A stretch of 64,000 bases of DNA from an uncultured Vibrio sp. (GCF_963675395.1 NZ_OY776223.1:1-64000), one strand, 5' to 3'. Positions 9,753 to 18,285 are shown, numbered from the stretch's first letter. The notes: generated by a model from the letters alone, not told the origin. Numbers and translations: made by a program.

Positions 9753-10022
9753 TCACCATTTCTCTTCGCTCCCACTGTCGGCTTTCAGCTCGATACTTTC
9801 TCCTTTTGGCACTATATGAACTTCCAGATTTAGCGATGATAAGATGCGAAACAATGTCTGAATCCTAGTCATTTCTGGATTAATCTCAAACTTGGAAATA
9901 GTGTTTTGTTTTAGACCCACAGGGTCGGCAGCCTTAGCTTGCGACAGATTCTTGTGTTTTCTTTCATCACGTAGATGTATGCTAACTGTCTGGGCGATGT
10001 TATCAACATAACAATTCCTCAT
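9753..10022 (-). CDS. HipB-like HTH antitoxin/repressor (orphan)
   Basis: An 89-residue XRE-family protein. The helix-turn-helix spans about residues 20-50 (LRDERKHKNLSQAKAADPVGLKQNTISKFE, read in parts), and the C-terminal strand LNLEVHIVPKG matches the HipB dimerisation tail. HipB pairs with the kinase toxin HipA and represses the hipBA operon. Two tandem TACCC-N8-GGGTA operators stand directly upstream of the ATG (10026-10043, 10054-10071). No hipA is found: downstream DNA runs into an IS481 remnant after 75 bases. It is probably a surviving antitoxin, with the toxin lost or never present. Confidence 0.75.
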   Translation of the reverse strand: MRNCYVDNIAQTVSIHLRDERKHKNLSQAKAADPVGLKQNTISKFEINPEMTRIQTLFRILSSLNLEVHIVPKGESIELKADSGSEEKW

Positions 10023-10025
10023 TTT

Positions 10026-10071
10026 TACCCTCTATCGAGGGTAGTTATGGTTTTACCCTCAGTCAAGGGTA
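10026..10071. promoter_or_regulatory. Two tandem hip-type operators
   Basis: TACCC-TCTATCGA-GGGTA (10026-10043) and TACCC-TCAGTCAA-GGGTA (10054-10071) are palindromes of the form TACCC-N8-GGGTA with centres 28 bp apart. E. coli HipB binds TATCC-N8-GGATA, so the match in architecture is close. They end 4 bp before the start codon of the HipB-like gene and probably overlap its promoter for autorepression. Confidence 0.75.
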
Positions 10072-10299
10072 AGAAGGAAAGGCAGCCTTGGGGCTGTTTG
10101 CTTCTATTTTCGTTAAGTATGCGATTAGCTTTTGAGCACCTTCGCCAGCTTTCTTCGATTTAGGCGTGTAATCGAAAGGCGTTAAAGTGCTTGCGTAAGG
10201 TGTAAATCTTTTTAAGCTTGATGCATCAGAGACTAATGTAATGCTTTTTCTTTTCGCTCTTGTAGCTTGTAAATTGTTGCTGTCGCCTGGGCTGAACAC
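10063..10299 (-). CDS. Hypothetical protein fragment
   Basis: A 78-residue frame beginning at a GTG and ending within the second hip operator. The coding frame is open somewhat upstream (DAAKFPAVLFNDYVFSPGD), so the start is unclear and it may be the tail of a longer gene. I recognise no family. Confidence 0.3.
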   Translation of the reverse strand: MFSPGDSNNLQATRAKRKSITLVSDASSLKRFTPYASTLTPFDYTPKSKKAGEGAQKLIAYLTKIEANSPKAAFPSYP

Positions 10300-10342
10300 G
10301 TAGTCATTAAATAGAACGGCTGGGAACTTCGCCGCATCCAGT

Positions 10343-10651
10343 CTAGTTTTTTATTCTGTATAGTACTTGATGTAGCTCTTGAGCTTCTTCAGCATTAATT
10401 TCATCTTCACTTTCTAGTTCGTCAAACATCTCTAGAGCTTCATGCGGTTTCACAGAAATTGCGCAAAGATAGTGTTTTTTTCATTGATAACAACACATTG
10501 TATTTCATGTCGTTCCTCTTTGCGGTACTTCTTATATAACTCGTTAGCTGGTCTAAAGTGAGACATGATCCCGTCAAGGTTGTGCTCAGTAATTTCGTAC
10601 TTGCATATTTCGGAGCATTCCGATCAGTCATTTCCGCTGTTTTTCAAGCAA
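10343..10651 (-). pseudogene. 3' part of a gene interrupted by the IS3 element
   Basis: Directly left of the IS3 end the minus strand reads CLKNSGND, a stop, SECSEICKYEITEHNLDGI, HFRPANELYKKYRKEERHE and VVINEKNTIFAQF. After one frame change it reads VKPHEALEMFDELESEDEI and ends ELHQVLYRIKN at 10343. The frame joins that of the fragment at 12268-12455 if the IS is removed. The in-frame stop and the shift show decay after the insertion. Function unknown. Confidence 0.5.
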
Positions 10652-10687
10652 GTTGTCGTCTTTTTTACAATTTAGTAACGTGAATGA

Positions 10688-11734
10688 TTACGCTGCACAC
10701 TTTTCAGGGTTCAAGTACACCTCATCGATATAACTCCAGTCTCTCGTTTGCCGACTCCATCTGCCTGGATGAGTCAATTGAGCACGTCGGTAGACTTGCA
10801 TACGCTGTCGGAGAATTTCATTATCCTCGCCGCAATGCCTCTGCTGAGGTGTTACATACTTTATGCCACTGTGTTTATGCTCATTGTTATACCAATCAAC
10901 AAAATTACCAACCCAACACCGAGCGTCTTCAATGGAAGAAAACCCTTCCATTGGCCATGAAGGACAATACTTTATTGTTTTGAACAACGACTCAGAGTAT
11001 GGGTTGTCATTGCTTACTCTTGGCCTAGAGTAAGAGCTTACGACCCCAAGGTCATGCATCTTTGCAAGCATGGTGTAACTTCTCATAGGAGCACCGTTGT
11101 CAGAGTGCAAAGTAATGTTGCCTTGCACACACTTTTCCCGCCATGCTGTTCTTTGGAGTAACTCCGCTGCGTATTCGCCTAGCTCCTGATCATACACTTC
11201 TGCACCTACTACTTTTCTACTGAAGATATCCATTATCAAATAGAGGTAATAGTGCTTCCCTCGTATTTTCGATGGCAGATAACTGATATCCCAGCTCCAT
11301 ACCTGATTTGGTTTGCAGGCTTTTTGAACCTTTGGTCGAGAAGGGCTTGTACCAGCTTTGTTACGAGTTCGCTTACCTAGCTGGTTGTTTGCTTTTAATA
11401 CACGATAAAATGTGGACTCTGAGGCAATGTAAATGCCTTCATCAGCCAACATTGGAACGATGATATTCGGCGGTAAATCGGCATACTCTGGTGTATTGCA
11501 GATATCTAATATCTGCTGCCTTTCGGCTTCTGATAGCTTATTATGAGGCTCGTGGCGCCGAGGGTGCTGACGCATATCACTTGTGACTTCGGCAGAGTTC
11601 CGTGTCCAACGCTGAAACGTTCGTATTGATAACCCAACGGTGGAGCAAGCCTTTGTCTTTGTTGCCCCTTCACGTACAGCTTCATCAACAAGTGTGACTA
11701 TTTTAAGCCGTTCTGAGATAGGAATCAGTCTTCC
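10688..11734 (-). CDS. IS3-family transposase OrfB (DDE, made by frameshifting)
   Basis: The rve-type catalytic domain carries D in WSWDISYLPS, D in LHSDNGAPMRS and E in YSESLFKTIKY, followed by the FVDWYNNEHKHSGI block. The frame is open from the end of orfA (GDQRGRLIPISERLKIV), so the protein is normally made as an OrfAB fusion by -1 frameshifting. An A-rich GGGAAAAG near 11765 is a candidate slip site. The ATG at 11575 is internal to the conserved region. All key residues are present, so it may be active. Confidence 0.85.
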   Translation of the reverse strand, partial: GRLIPISERLKIVTLVDEAVREGATKTKACSTVGLSIRTFQRWTRNSAEVTSDMRQHPRRHEPHNKLSEAERQQILDICNTPEYADLPPNIIVPMLADEGIYIASESTFYRVLKANNQLGKRTRNKAGTSPSRPKVQKACKPNQVWSWDISYLPSKIRGKHYYLYLIMDIFSRKVVGAEVYDQELGEYAAELLQRTAWREKCVQGNITLHSDNGAPMRSYTMLAKMHDLGVVSSYSRPRVSNDNPYSESLFKTIKYCPSWPMEGFSSIEDARCWVGNFVDWYNNEHKHSGIKYVTPQQRHCGEDNEILRQRMQVYRRAQLTHPGRWSRQTRDWSYIDEVYLNPEKCAA

Positions 11735-12237
11735 TCGCTGGTCTCCCAGAGGGCATTGAACTTTTCCCGCAAAACCAGTAGTGCAGCCGTTTCAGCAAGT
11801 GCTTTCTCTTTACGCGCCAACTCCTTCTCCAGCGCTTTTACCTTTCTGCGTTCCTCACGTAGTTGCTTATTTTCTTTGTGTGATATTGAAGTCGATGTTG
11901 CGCTCTGCGCCTTGATAGATAGTGCTCGCCAGGCTTTAACGTCATCGACAAATAACCCTTTAGACCTACAGTATTCAGCTAACTCGCGTTCAGACATTGT
12001 TGCAGTTTCAATCACTATGAAAAATCTCTGCTCCGCTGAATAATCAGTAGTAGTATTTTCTAACGTCGGCTCTGTAGGCAATAGGCCGCTTTCAACAAGT
12101 TCATTTCTCCACTTAGATACCACGGAAGGACTCACATCTAATTCTTTAGCAATTCTTCGATGAGACCAATTATATGGTGGTAACAACCAAGTTTGACCTT
12201 TCGTTTTCACATCAATTGGAACTGGATTAGCTGGCAT
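11725..12237 (-). CDS. IS3-family transposase OrfA
   Basis: A 170-residue protein with an N-terminal helix-turn-helix (HRRIAKELDVSPSVVSKWRN). A C-terminal leucine-zipper-like coiled coil is rich in K and E (KENKQLREERRKVKALEKEL). It ends in the -1 overlap with orfB. The start at 12237 is preceded by AAGGAGATAACT, a strong ribosome site. Confidence 0.85.
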   Translation of the reverse strand: MPANPVPIDVKTKGQTWLLPPYNWSHRRIAKELDVSPSVVSKWRNELVESGLLPTEPTLENTTTDYSAEQRFFIVIETATMSERELAEYCRSKGLFVDDVKAWRALSIKAQSATSTSISHKENKQLREERRKVKALEKELARKEKALAETAALLVLREKFNALWETSEED

Positions 12238-12267
12238 AGTTATCTCCTTAAAAATCTAGACGACAAC

Positions 12268-12455
12268 TATGCTGACACGGGGGGAAATACGCAGTACGTT
12301 CCAGATTTCGCTTCTTCAGTGCCATATTTGGCAATGAGGTGTTTTATAGATCGCGGAGAGGAGAGGGCAGTGCTCGGTAGCTCTATTAATGTTACATGTG
12401 TCTCGTTGTCGCTACCATTTATTAACTCAGGGTCTCGGACAATAATGTAAAGCAT
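12268..12455 (-). pseudogene. 5' part of a gene interrupted by the IS3 element
   Basis: This reads 62 residues from an ATG at 12455 (MLYIIVRDPELINGSDNETH ... GTYCVFPPVSA) straight into the IS3 right end at 12267. The continuation is at 10343-10651. The whole gene would have coded about 165 residues of unknown function. The 78 bases between it and the relaxase gene hold a weak GCGGTAGAGGGGATTTTTT tract. Confidence 0.5.
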
Positions 12456-12533
12456 CTTGCCACTTTTGTTTTTTTGAAATCGCGGTAGAGGGGATTTTTT
12501 CTGCTTTGTAGGAACTGTAACGTTATCAGTTAA

Positions 12534-14039
12534 TTAATATGTATTATCAGCGATATCTTTTGATTTCTTCTTGATGTTACGTCTTCTATTCCGCTTTTTG
12601 TTGTCAGTAAAAATACCTTCGTTTTCATAAGCTTTTTCTATTTGTTCAATGGCTTGGTTAATTACTAGCTCTTGATCTTCATGTGTCGCAACAGGGGTTG
12701 CTTTCAATTCCCAGTGGTTCTGCTTGCTTAGTTCAAACAAGATTAGAAGCAGATGATAGAAGAATTTACTTAGCGTTTTAGATGCTGAGTATATGCCTTT
12801 CTCTTGTTCGTAAATTGCGTGAACGAAAGCTTTGTCACGTTTGTTGATACGTTTTCCATGATAAAGCCAAAAGTCGATAGCATCCTCTACCTCTTTTTGA
12901 TATTGCTTTCTACATGAGATAATGAAGCAGTTAAGCATGTGCTTATCCCATTCCTCGGTTTGCTTCTTTACTTTGTCAGCATGTGCTTCAGCATCTCTTC
13001 TTACTGTTTCAAATCTATGCACTGTATTTTCTTTTTGCGATTCAAATATTTCTCTAACTGCATAATTTTCAACTTGTGACTCGTCATAGTTACTTATAAT
13101 GTTTGCATCACTTGTTAAAACACCTGATTTTATTAATCCACCGAGCGTGAATTTATTCCCGCTTCTAAGCTTTGAGGCAGGTATGATGAAGTCATTGTAT
13201 TTGTAAACAAGACCGATGAACTTCTCATTGTTTCTGTCTTCTTTAAGTACTATTTCAACGCCGTTTCTTAGCAGTGCTATTTGATAAAGAGCTAAGCTCG
13301 CTTGAGTGGTGTACTCATCGTTTACGCCCAGTTTCTTTAGCATATTTGCTCTGGATTGCACTAGCGCTGGTAGCTCTTTAATGCTTGATTCAACTAAGCG
13401 TCTTACCATCAGCTTGACTGAGTGAGAGTACTTGTCAGAAACGACTGCTTCGCCCCTTGCTAGTATCTCTGATGAGTTTTCTAGTTGTCTTAAACCGAAT
13501 TCCTTTTCTTGTTCACGCATGATTTCTTGTGCAGCTTCAACAGCCATCCAATTGCTTATTACTTTGTTTGTTTCTAGGTCTTGTGTTGATGCTGTTATGT
13601 GTACGTGCTGTGAATCAGTATCTGCGTGTCTAAACGCGATGTAGCGTGCGTTTTCGTAACCTAGGTGATTCATAGTCTTTCTTACTGTTTTACGCCACTG
13701 CTTGTCTGTGAGGTACTCTCCTTCGTCTATAGAGATGACAAAGTGGCGGAAAGGGTGCTTGACTGTCGGGTTGTGCTTATAGCTGCTTTGCAGTTCAGTG
13801 ATAGCATCGTGCCAGTCCGCACCTGTAGCCAGCCCACCCATACTAACTGGAATGGATTCGATTTCGTTAGCACAGATGAAGAATGAGTGACCCTTCGATG
13901 CAGGAGCATGTTTTGTTTTACCTGCACCGTATTTAACCAGGTTATCTGCGTCTTTTTGTTTAGCGCCGTACTCGATGAGGTTCTGTGCGTCTTTGGCTGT
14001 CTGTTGACTTCTAGTGCATTCTAATTCTGTAAATATCAT
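12534..14039 (-). CDS. MOB-family relaxase
   Basis: A 501-residue mobilization relaxase. Around residues 136-149, FRHADTDSQHVHITA supplies the metal-binding histidines of motif III, and HPFRHFVIS (95-103) lies before it. Such enzymes nick oriT through a tyrosine and pilot the strand during conjugation. The C-terminal half is helical and charged, with a lysine/arginine-rich end (KKRNRRRNIKKKSK). It follows a 250-residue accessory gene by 85 bases on the same strand and has the shared leader AATAATAAAGAGACAATAAA. No transfer-channel genes are present, so it would depend on a helper conjugative element. The exact MOB class (MOBP/MOBQ-like) is uncertain. Confidence 0.75.
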   Translation of the reverse strand: MIFTELECTRSQQTAKDAQNLIEYGAKQKDADNLVKYGAGKTKHAPASKGHSFFICANEIESIPVSMGGLATGADWHDAITELQSSYKHNPTVKHPFRHFVISIDEGEYLTDKQWRKTVRKTMNHLGYENARYIAFRHADTDSQHVHITASTQDLETNKVISNWMAVEAAQEIMREQEKEFGLRQLENSSEILARGEAVVSDKYSHSVKLMVRRLVESSIKELPALVQSRANMLKKLGVNDEYTTQASLALYQIALLRNGVEIVLKEDRNNEKFIGLVYKYNDFIIPASKLRSGNKFTLGGLIKSGVLTSDANIISNYDESQVENYAVREIFESQKENTVHRFETVRRDAEAHADKVKKQTEEWDKHMLNCFIISCRKQYQKEVEDAIDFWLYHGKRINKRDKAFVHAIYEQEKGIYSASKTLSKFFYHLLLILFELSKQNHWELKATPVATHEDQELVINQAIEQIEKAYENEGIFTDNKKRNRRRNIKKKSKDIADNTY

Positions 14040-14124
14040 TTTATTGTCTCTTTATTATTGTGAGTGAGAAAGTAATAAGTAATGTAGATAAGCCCTCCTT
14101 ATATTTAAGGAGGGAATTCAGGCT

Positions 14125-14877
14125 TTATAATTCAGCTTCTTCTAGTATCTTTTGTTTGCATAGCTCATCCAATTGACGAGAAGATAAGTATTTTAAAGCT
14201 AGTACTTTAGCTGTTGCTGATGAATGAGAATCTATTGCTAGCTTGCGCGTAGTATCAATGCTTTTCTTAAGTTCTTTAATGCATTTGCTTAGTTTAGCTA
14301 TCTTAGCGCTGTCAGCATCTTCAATGTCTTCTGCAAGCACTTGTAGGGCTTTTGATAGCTCCTTGGTTTCTTTAAAGTACTTTAAGTGCTCTTCGTCATT
14401 GCTTGGGCGAGGTTCAACTTGATTTAAAGCTATGTCTCTAAGAAAAGCAGCGTTAGAGCGATAGTTGTGACTTTTCTTGCTGGCGATGAAACGTTTGTAC
14501 TGTTCTGCTGTTATGTGTGTTTTTAATGCAATATTGTATAAGTCTTTAGTTTCTTTGCGCTCTTCTTTAAAACCGCTCTCGACTGCATCCAGGATGTGAT
14601 GCGAGTCAGCAGCAACATTTTCGTCAAAGTTATCTGCATTATTTTTAGCGTAAATGCTTTTTACTATGAGATTGCAAAAATGCGCATGAGAGCTAAATGT
14701 AATTTTTGATGTGTTTGAAAATTGAGGAAGAAGAGAAGGTACAACAACTTGTAATTCTTCTAAGCTGTAATCTGTTTTCTCGATAAGTGCTCTTAGCTTA
14801 TCTTTATTTTCTCTTTTTGTGTTGAATACTATTTCTCTTATTATTTCATTTAAGTATTCTTTTACTGATAAGTTCAT
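14125..14877 (-). CDS. Mobilization accessory protein
   Basis: A 250-residue, mostly helical protein encoded just upstream of the relaxase. Residues about 130-155 (YKRFIASKKSHNYRSNAAFLRDIAL) resemble the ribbon/helix segment of MobC/relaxosome proteins that prepare oriT. A coiled coil follows (KELSKALQVLAEDIEDADSAK, read in parts). The leader carries AATAATAATAATAAAAGAGAAATAAC. Family identity is inferred from position and composition. Confidence 0.55.
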   Translation of the reverse strand: MNLSVKEYLNEIIREIVFNTKRENKDKLRALIEKTDYSLEELQVVVPSLLPQFSNTSKITFSSHAHFCNLIVKSIYAKNNADNFDENVAADSHHILDAVESGFKEERKETKDLYNIALKTHITAEQYKRFIASKKSHNYRSNAAFLRDIALNQVEPRPSNDEEHLKYFKETKELSKALQVLAEDIEDADSAKIAKLSKCIKELKKSIDTTRKLAIDSHSSATAKVLALKYLSSRQLDELCKQKILEEAEL

Positions 14878-14929
14878 TTTGTTATTTCTCTTTTATTATT
14901 ATTATTTTATTTTTATTGTCTATGAAGCA

Positions 14930-15060
14930 ACAGCGTGCAACTTAGCGATAACTGCGAAGCATGTTATCGCAACCGACTGAAAGGAGGCTAAAGCTACAAG
15001 TTTCGCTATTTGGAACAAATAGGGAAGCGCAGTATCCGCTTGTTACTGTTTTTATTATAA
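14930..15060. other. Candidate oriT region
   Basis: Just upstream of the mobilization genes lie two perfect inverted repeats. GCGATAAC-10 nt-GTTATCGC is at 14945-14970 and CTATTTG-GAA-CAAATAG at 15006-15022, followed by GGAAGCGCAGTATCCGC. Origins of transfer commonly lie here with such repeats beside the nick. The nick site itself cannot be assigned. Confidence 0.4.
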
Positions 15061-15599
15061 CAATATAATTTATGATATTAAATGTGCTTATTTAAAATAA
15101 ACGAAATATATTATTGTATAATACGGAGTTCAACAGAGGAATACGATAAGGAATTTGTCGCATGCGACAGGGAAAGTGCGCGTTACAACATCGAAAATGC
15201 CGTTTGCGACAAGGAATTTGCGCTGCACTCTCACTACGTCTCAGCCGCTTTCATCTGCTTTCACTTCGTATCACTGATAGTCAGTAAGTAGTTGTTGGGA
15301 CGAATGTTATATAGTTAAGAAGCAATAGCAGTAGGAAGTGTGTTCGTGATGGCTGAGTCAAATATAAATAAAGGATGTACTTATCATGTCTTTATTTTTA
15401 TCACTTTGAATGATTATATTGTGTGATGTTTAATATACGGTATATGTATATTTTGTTCGTTGTTAAATATATAGAGTTTGTATATTTCCATTTCGTAAAA
15501 TAAATTCGAAAAAAGTGATTGCTTTTGAATTCTAAATACGAATATTATATTTGCAACGGCTCTTGTAGTCATAAGAATAAGAATAAACGGAGGCGTCCA
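15061..15599. other. AT-rich stretch without a supported gene
   Basis: A 69-codon frame (15082-15291) lacks a ribosome site. The stretch contains a 12-bp palindrome GTCGCATGCGAC (15157-15168) and a repeated AAGGAATTTG (15148-15157, 15212-15221 approximately). The remainder is AT-rich upstream sequence of the AlpA-like gene. Confidence 0.4.
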
Positions 15600-15890
15600 A
15601 TGGCGCTTATACACCCAATTAATCAACTGAAAATAGAAAAGAAAGTCGATGTATTAAAACGCGTTGGTTTATCCCAAGCCACGCTTCACAGACGTATAAA
15701 CGATGGCACATTTCCGCCCGCAGTACAACTGGGTCCCAAGGCTGTGGGATTCATGTCGCATGAAGTCGATGCGTTTCTTATTGCATGCGCTTTGGGAGAA
15801 GATAAAAAGCGTGTGGTCGCTGAGCTTCTTGCGCAGCGACAAGCGCTTAAGCAAGCGAATCCTTTATTGCAGTACATGAACTTTCACTAA
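15600..15890 (+). CDS. AlpA-family regulator
   Basis: A 96-residue protein with the AlpA/MerR-like winged helix: residues 20-52 read LKRVGLSQATLHRRINDG then TFPPAVQLGPKAVGF. It ends in a helix with repeated Q and A. AlpA proteins switch on integrase/excision genes of islands and phages. The start at 15600 is chosen because CGGAGG lies 7 bases upstream; the frame is open further upstream but without a site. No integrase lies beside it, so its target is unknown. Confidence 0.75.
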   Translation: MALIHPINQLKIEKKVDVLKRVGLSQATLHRRINDGTFPPAVQLGPKAVGFMSHEVDAFLIACALGEDKKRVVAELLAQRQALKQANPLLQYMNFH

Positions 15891-16154
15891 TTTATCTTTT
15901 AGTTCTGTGTATACGTTGCACAGAGCTTGCTCAACTTCAGTGGTAATTGCAAGATTCGCAACGACTTTTGCGATCAAGCTGAGGAGGATAAAAACTCTTG
16001 ACATTAAAGTACAGGCTAAGTTAGCTTGATAAGGCTTCCAAATCGCTCTGCTCTTTGAAAGCTCTGAATAATAATATAACAGCAAAAATAATAACGATAA
16101 AAACAAGATAAGTGGCTGAAAGCCATCAATAAAAGTTATTACGTTGTCACTCAT
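15864..16154 (-). CDS. Possible small membrane protein
   Basis: A 96-residue frame with a strongly hydrophobic segment at about residues 12-28 (FQPLILFLSLLFLLLYYY) and a weaker one near 50-70. Its 3' end overlaps the AlpA-like gene on the other strand by 27 bases. No ribosome site is seen, so it may be spurious. Confidence 0.3.
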   Translation of the reverse strand: MSDNVITFIDGFQPLILFLSLLFLLLYYYSELSKSRAIWKPYQANLACTLMSRVFILLSLIAKVVANLAITTEVEQALCNVYTELKDKLVKVHVLQ

Positions 16155-16172
16155 TATTACTTCGGAGGAAAC

Positions 16173-16820
16173 ATGAAAGAGTTTAACGTCTTAAAGAAAA
16201 ATCGAAAGTATTTTGCTGCATCGCTTGACGGCTACAAGTGCAGAATCTTAATCGATGAACTATCTCAGAATCTCTCAATCGGTACGCAACTGCTCGATGT
16301 CGAAGACATCTCCGTTCGTTCAAAGTATGGAACCGACCTAATATTCAAACTTAAATCCTCGGTTGAGGAACAAAATGAGTCTGGTTTTATTACTTTAACC
16401 AGTACTTACAATACCTATCTCGTTGATAAATGCCGCGCTCTTGGTGGGCAATGGGATAAGTCCAGTGAGTGTTGGGTGTTTAGTGGCCTTATCGAAGAAA
16501 AGGTTGATGAGCTGGCTTGTGTTTTCAATTCTCATCTAGTGCCTGTCGAAGTTACGATTAATGATGACTATGATGTGTACGAAGAAAAGGGGACACTTTG
16601 TTGCCTTGGCTACCCAATCGCACGCGCATTTGGGCGTGATTCAGGAGCAAGAGTCGAAGAGGGGGTAGGTGTCGTAGCGGGCGGCTTCACAAGCTGTGGT
16701 AGTAAGAAAAATTGGGTGACTCAAGCCAAATCTGGGACAGTGTTTCGCATTGAGGTAGCGGAGAAAGTGCTCACCCATTTTGCTGAGAAAGAGCCTCATT
16801 ACCACTTTAAAGCTATCTGA
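16173..16820 (+). CDS. Hypothetical protein with a GGQWD...W segment
   Basis: A 215-residue protein of unknown function, preceded by CGGAGGAAAC. Residues about 71-112 (YNTYLVDKCRALGGQWD then CWVFSG) follow a pattern of a strand, a long helix, GGxWD and a Trp. That pattern recalls small nucleic-acid-associated modules such as HARP-like domains. The second half has a glycine-rich GVGVVAGGFTSCGSKKNW stretch. It probably belongs with the AlpA-like gene and the following frameshifted gene. Confidence 0.6.
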   Translation: MKEFNVLKKNRKYFAASLDGYKCRILIDELSQNLSIGTQLLDVEDISVRSKYGTDLIFKLKSSVEEQNESGFITLTSTYNTYLVDKCRALGGQWDKSSECWVFSGLIEEKVDELACVFNSHLVPVEVTINDDYDVYEEKGTLCCLGYPIARAFGRDSGARVEEGVGVVAGGFTSCGSKKNWVTQAKSGTVFRIEVAEKVLTHFAEKEPHYHFKAI

Positions 16821-16830
16821 AGGTAAGTGA

Positions 16831-17539
16831 TATGAAATGGTTTCCACCGCATCTTGATGACACTGAAGCCATACTCAACATTGCTATTCTTTATAATAAC
16901 GTTGTTTTGTTGCCAAACACCCCATGGAATGCCGCAACCGCATTTGTCTTGTATGACATATAACAATATGCGGCAACGTTAGGGGTTACCCTTGTTCGTT
17001 TACCCTCGATTGACGAGGGGGACGTACCAAGTTTTTGTGATGTAGTTTGGCAAAGGTTTGAGAGAAACAAGTGTATCGTAGAGCAGTTTTTGGCAGCGCA
17101 GTCCACGCATCGACGAGAGAGTTTAAAAGCACTATTAATTGACAGCAAATTGAATAACGCTTTGGACCTGGGGCTATTTGACGCCTTTCAATTAATCTCT
17201 CTATCAAAACAAACCTTACTATTCCTATTGGAAAGTATGGATGCACTTTTCGTCCCTCAGAATGTCACGTTGTTATCAGGGTTTGAATACTTTTTAATGC
17301 AGTCATCCAATACTCGATTGATAGGTGTATCCCATGAGAACTTGTTAACCTCATCTCAGTTCACACATCATCAAGATGGTGTTTATCGACTGAATAACTT
17401 CAATAATAAAGAGCTGGTTAGGCATGCGTTAAAGTTTGTCTGTCGAGTCAGTCCACATTTCGAAGTAGTAGAAAGCACGTTAAAAGCACCTCTCAAACAA
17501 TATCCTAGTTTTGAGGCATTTGTTTCAGCTGTCCAGTAA
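16831..17539 (+). pseudogene. Unknown gene broken by one frameshift
   Basis: It begins MKWFPPHLDDTEAILNIAIL 10 bases after the preceding gene, with GAAGGTAAGTGAT upstream. The first frame runs through NTPWNAATAFVLYD to about 16960. The second frame picks up with QYAATLGVTLVRLPSIDEGD and continues without break to VSAVQ at 17539. A single base change in length at 16958-16965 would restore a protein of about 235 residues. Family unknown. It could be a true mutation or a sequencing error. Confidence 0.55.
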
Positions 17540-17699
17540 ATGGTTTTGCACCAATGTAAGACGATTGAATAAAGAAGTCCGTGTTGTGTATTTATATCTT
17601 CAAAGGGTTTTGTCGATTAGATAAGCTGAAAGGTAAAATATCAGTTAAATTAATGTAAACGAATATTTGTTATTTTTTAAAGAAAACAGGAGTAAGATC

Positions 17700-18200
17700 A
17701 TGCCTAACCATATTTATAATATCATCGAGTTTCGTACTAAAGATAAATGCTATGCTAGTTCTATTCGCGATTCGATCAGGAATGAAAGTAGTGATATGGA
17801 TTTTAATAAGCTACTTTCCAACTCTTTGAAATCAAATTCTTTTGAAGGAGAGAGCAGTGTTATTCATGGTAATGTGGATTGGAATCTTCAGAATTGGGGA
17901 ACAAAGTGGAATGCATGGGATAGCCAATGTTGCCTCGAAGACAGAGGTGAATATGTTTACGGAAGAATTACATTTTTTACTGCGAATACTACTCCGTACC
18001 AAATATTTATTGCATTATCAAAGATGCACCATAAAATCCGATTTAAGGTAAGGTTTGCTGACCAGTATGCTTTTGGCTGCGATTGTGGTTTCCTAGTCTT
18101 CCAGAATGGACAGGAGATTGACCGTCATATATCCCCAAATGAATTCGAGTCTGATGAACATTTCAAATATTGGGAAGATATTGCATTCAATATCTATTAA
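17700..18200 (+). CDS. DUF1281/Api92-like protein
   Basis: A 166-residue protein starting MPNHIYNIIEF, followed by WGTKWNAWDS near residue 72 and a C-terminal HFKYWEDIAFNIY. The N-terminal PNH.YN and the central WGTKWNA are hallmarks of DUF1281-like (Api92/YubB) ferredoxin-fold proteins carried by plasmids and phages, whose role is unknown. The start at 17700 has AGGAG 8 bases upstream. The frame is open to 17667 but without a site. Confidence 0.6.
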   Translation: MPNHIYNIIEFRTKDKCYASSIRDSIRNESSDMDFNKLLSNSLKSNSFEGESSVIHGNVDWNLQNWGTKWNAWDSQCCLEDRGEYVYGRITFFTANTTPYQIFIALSKMHHKIRFKVRFADQYAFGCDCGFLVFQNGQEIDRHISPNEFESDEHFKYWEDIAFNIY

Positions 18201-18285
18201 CGTTTCAGTTAAATAGTTACAAAGCAACCCCCCATCAAATTGAGAGGTTGCTTTAGAGCAAAGGGCCTGGCAATACGCGACCCGC

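Larger units (their letters stand above)
10652..12267 (-). mobile_element. IS3-family element, apparently intact
   Basis: GTTGTCGTCTTTTTT at 10652-10666 and the inverted partner AAAAATCTAGACGACAAC at about 12250-12267 bound overlapping orfA and orfB. It splits a small unknown gene (parts at 12268-12455 and 10343-10651). No obvious 3-4 bp target duplication was seen. Confidence 0.75.

Noticed and set aside
15082..15291. 69-codon frame near the oriT candidate
   Set aside because: No ribosome site and no recognisable family; its repeats look like DNA-level rather than protein-level features.
16999..17020. TACCCTCGATTGACGAGGGG resembling a hip operator
   Set aside because: Spacing between arms does not fit TACCC-N8-GGGTA and it lies inside a coding frame.
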